Below are positions 14,107 through 15,432 of a stretch of DNA of 15,432 nucleotides, piece by piece (position 1 is the stretch's first letter; every line of letters starts with the position of its first letter). A program made the translations under genes and the position numbers. Source of the stretch: Sphingomonadales bacterium (GTDB lineage: Bacteria; Pseudomonadota; Alphaproteobacteria; Sphingomonadales; Sphingomonadaceae); the NCBI GenBank assembly GCA_018067055.1, contig JAGPVK010000232.1:1-15432 (forward strand). Reading direction: 5' to 3'. Under the pieces are notes generated by a model that ran no database searches, had not been told where the DNA came from, and saw nothing but the letters and a program-made list of their open reading frames with translations.

Positions 14107-15432
14107 ATGCCCGCACAGATTATCGAAACCAACAGCGCGCCGTTCAACCAGGTCGCAGTCGATCCGGTCACCCTCGACATCATGGAAAATGCCCTGCGCA
14201 ACGCCCGCATCGAAATGGACGCCACTCTGGTGCGCACCGCGATGTCGCCCGGCATCAGGGAACAGGGCGACGCTTTCCCGCTGATCGCCGACCGCGCCGG
14301 CAAAATGGTTGTCGGTCAGTTCGGCAGCTTTATCGACGGCTTCCTGCGCTCCTATCCCGGTACGATCGAGGAAGGCGACATGATCTTCCTCAGCGACCCC
14401 TATAGCTGCGACGGCGCGGTCAGCCACAATAATGACTGGCTGGTGCTGCTACCGGTTTATCGCGGTGGCAGGCTGGTCGCGTGGACCGCGATGTTCGGAC
14501 ACCAGTCCGACATCGGGGGCAAGGTTGCCGGATCGATCCCGATCGACAGCAAGAGCGTGTTCGAGGAAGGCGTGCGGATTCCGCCGGTCAAGATCTACCA
14601 GAAGGGCGTCTATAACGAGGAGATGGTAAAGGTTGTCCTGCACCAGAGCCGCAAGCCGGACTGGTGCGCCGCCGATCTCAACGCGCTGATCGCCTCCTGC
14701 AGGGTGGCCGCCCGCCGGGTCGACGAAATGTGCGGCCGTTTCGGCGAGGATGAATTTGCCAGCGCCACCGATCTGCTGCTGGCGCGCAACCACCGCGCGA
14801 TGAAACATCTGATCGAAACCAGCATCGGCGAGGAACCGGTCAGCTTCACCGACTATATCTGCGATGATGGGGTCGGCTTTGGTCCCTACAAGATCAGCTG
14901 CAAGATGTGGCGCGAGGGCGGCAAGGTCATTCTCGATTTCGAGGGCACCGATCCGCAGGCACCAAGCTCGATCAACTTCTTCCTCAACGAGAATATGTTC
15001 AAGATGTTCTTCGGCATCTACATGATCATGGTGTTCGACCCGCAGATCCTGTTCAACGACGGCTTCTATGATCTGGTCGACGTGCGGATTCCGGAGGGCT
15101 CTTTGCTCAAGCCGAAATATCCCGCCGCGCTCGCCGGGCGGACCCATGCACTGGGCCGGATCTTCGACATCCTGGGCGGCCTGCTCGGCCAGCGCCAGCC
15201 GGAATTTCTCAACGGCGCCGGCTTCTCGTCGAGCCCGCATCTGATGTATTCCGGTTTCGACAAGAGCGGCGAATGGTTCCAGCTGTTCCAGATCGGCTTT
15301 GGCGGCATTCCCGGTCGGCCCTTTGGCGATGGCCCCGATGGTCACTCGCTCTGGCCCGGCTTCACCAATGTCCCGAACGAGTTTCTCGAGAAATATTTCC
15401 CGCTGCGGATCGAGCGCTATGAAGCCAAGCCC
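14107..15432 (+). CDS. Hydantoinase B / oxoprolinase B-like subunit (HyuB family), 3'-truncated
   Basis: The frame is open from ATG 14107 to the last base, giving 442 codons of a protein usually well over 500 residues. It is the partner subunit of HyuA. A GGAAGGAG ribosome site lies 6 nt upstream of the ATG, inside the HyuA tail. Recognisable family blocks are DPVTLDIMENALRNARIEMD (19-38), SPGIREQGDAF (47-57), FLSDPYSCDGAVSHNND (94-110), GHQSDIGGKVAGSIP (131-145), QKGVYNEEMVKVVLHQSRKP and DFEGTDPQAPSSINF. The block after SPGIREQ departs from the common DFSCALFD...HIPVHLG pattern, suggesting a divergent subgroup. The gene and probably its operon continue beyond the window. Confidence 0.92.
   Translation, partial: MPAQIIETNSAPFNQVAVDPVTLDIMENALRNARIEMDATLVRTAMSPGIREQGDAFPLIADRAGKMVVGQFGSFIDGFLRSYPGTIEEGDMIFLSDPYSCDGAVSHNNDWLVLLPVYRGGRLVAWTAMFGHQSDIGGKVAGSIPIDSKSVFEEGVRIPPVKIYQKGVYNEEMVKVVLHQSRKPDWCAADLNALIASCRVAARRVDEMCGRFGEDEFASATDLLLARNHRAMKHLIETSIGEEPVSFTDYICDDGVGFGPYKISCKMWREGGKVILDFEGTDPQAPSSINFFLNENMFKMFFGIYMIMVFDPQILFNDGFYDLVDVRIPEGSLLKPKYPAALAGRTHALGRIFDILGGLLGQRQPEFLNGAGFSSSPHLMYSGFDKSGEWFQLFQIGFGGIPGRPFGDGPDGHSLWPGFTNVPNEFLEKYFPLRIERYEAKP

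Overview
The window looks like a chromosomal segment from a GC-rich alphaproteobacterium, most likely a sphingomonad. This is inferred from the large TonB-dependent receptor with an 'IIVTARR'-type TonB box, a NodT-type outer-membrane lipoprotein beside an RND pump, and the general codon style. No rRNA, tRNA, CRISPR array, insertion sequence or long repeat was seen. Coding density is very high: no stretch over about 140 bases lacks a gene.

Block 1 (1-4895, + strand) is a tripartite efflux operon: an RND inner-membrane permease whose 5' end lies outside the window, a membrane-fusion adaptor overlapping it by 4 nt, and a NodT-family outer-membrane factor lipoprotein 6 nt further on. The permease has lost one of the two proton-relay aspartates and the TM10 lysine of the AcrB type. 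This block ends 9 nt from the convergent end of block 2 and is probably functionally separate.

Block 2 (4905-15432 and beyond) looks like one catabolic regulon. On the - strand, 9059 to 4905 encodes an Asp/Glu/hydantoin-racemase-fold protein with no cysteine at all, two tandem paralogous SnoaL/NTF2-like proteins joined by 1-nt TGATG stop/start overlaps, and a TonB-dependent receptor. Divergently, a GntR/FCD regulator runs on the + strand and ends exactly against a convergent CaiB/BaiF CoA-transferase. Divergent from the transferase, an HMG-CoA-lyase-family enzyme is followed by HyuA-like and HyuB-like subunits of the hydantoinase/oxoprolinase/ketone-carboxylase superfamily; HyuB runs off the window end.

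The strongest structural observation is a perfect 12-bp palindrome, ATTGTATACAAT, present identically in both divergent intergenic regions (9110-9121 and 11084-11095). It has the form expected of an FCD-type GntR operator, so the local regulator probably controls itself and all three transcription directions. The inferred logic is outer-membrane uptake (TonB receptor), ATP-dependent hydrolysis or carboxylation (HyuAB), rearrangement by the racemase-fold and NTF2-like proteins, CoA activation (CaiB/BaiF) and retro-aldol or Claisen-type cleavage of a 3-hydroxy acyl-CoA (HMGL). The substrate cannot be read from the sequence. I do not recognise this exact set as a described pathway.
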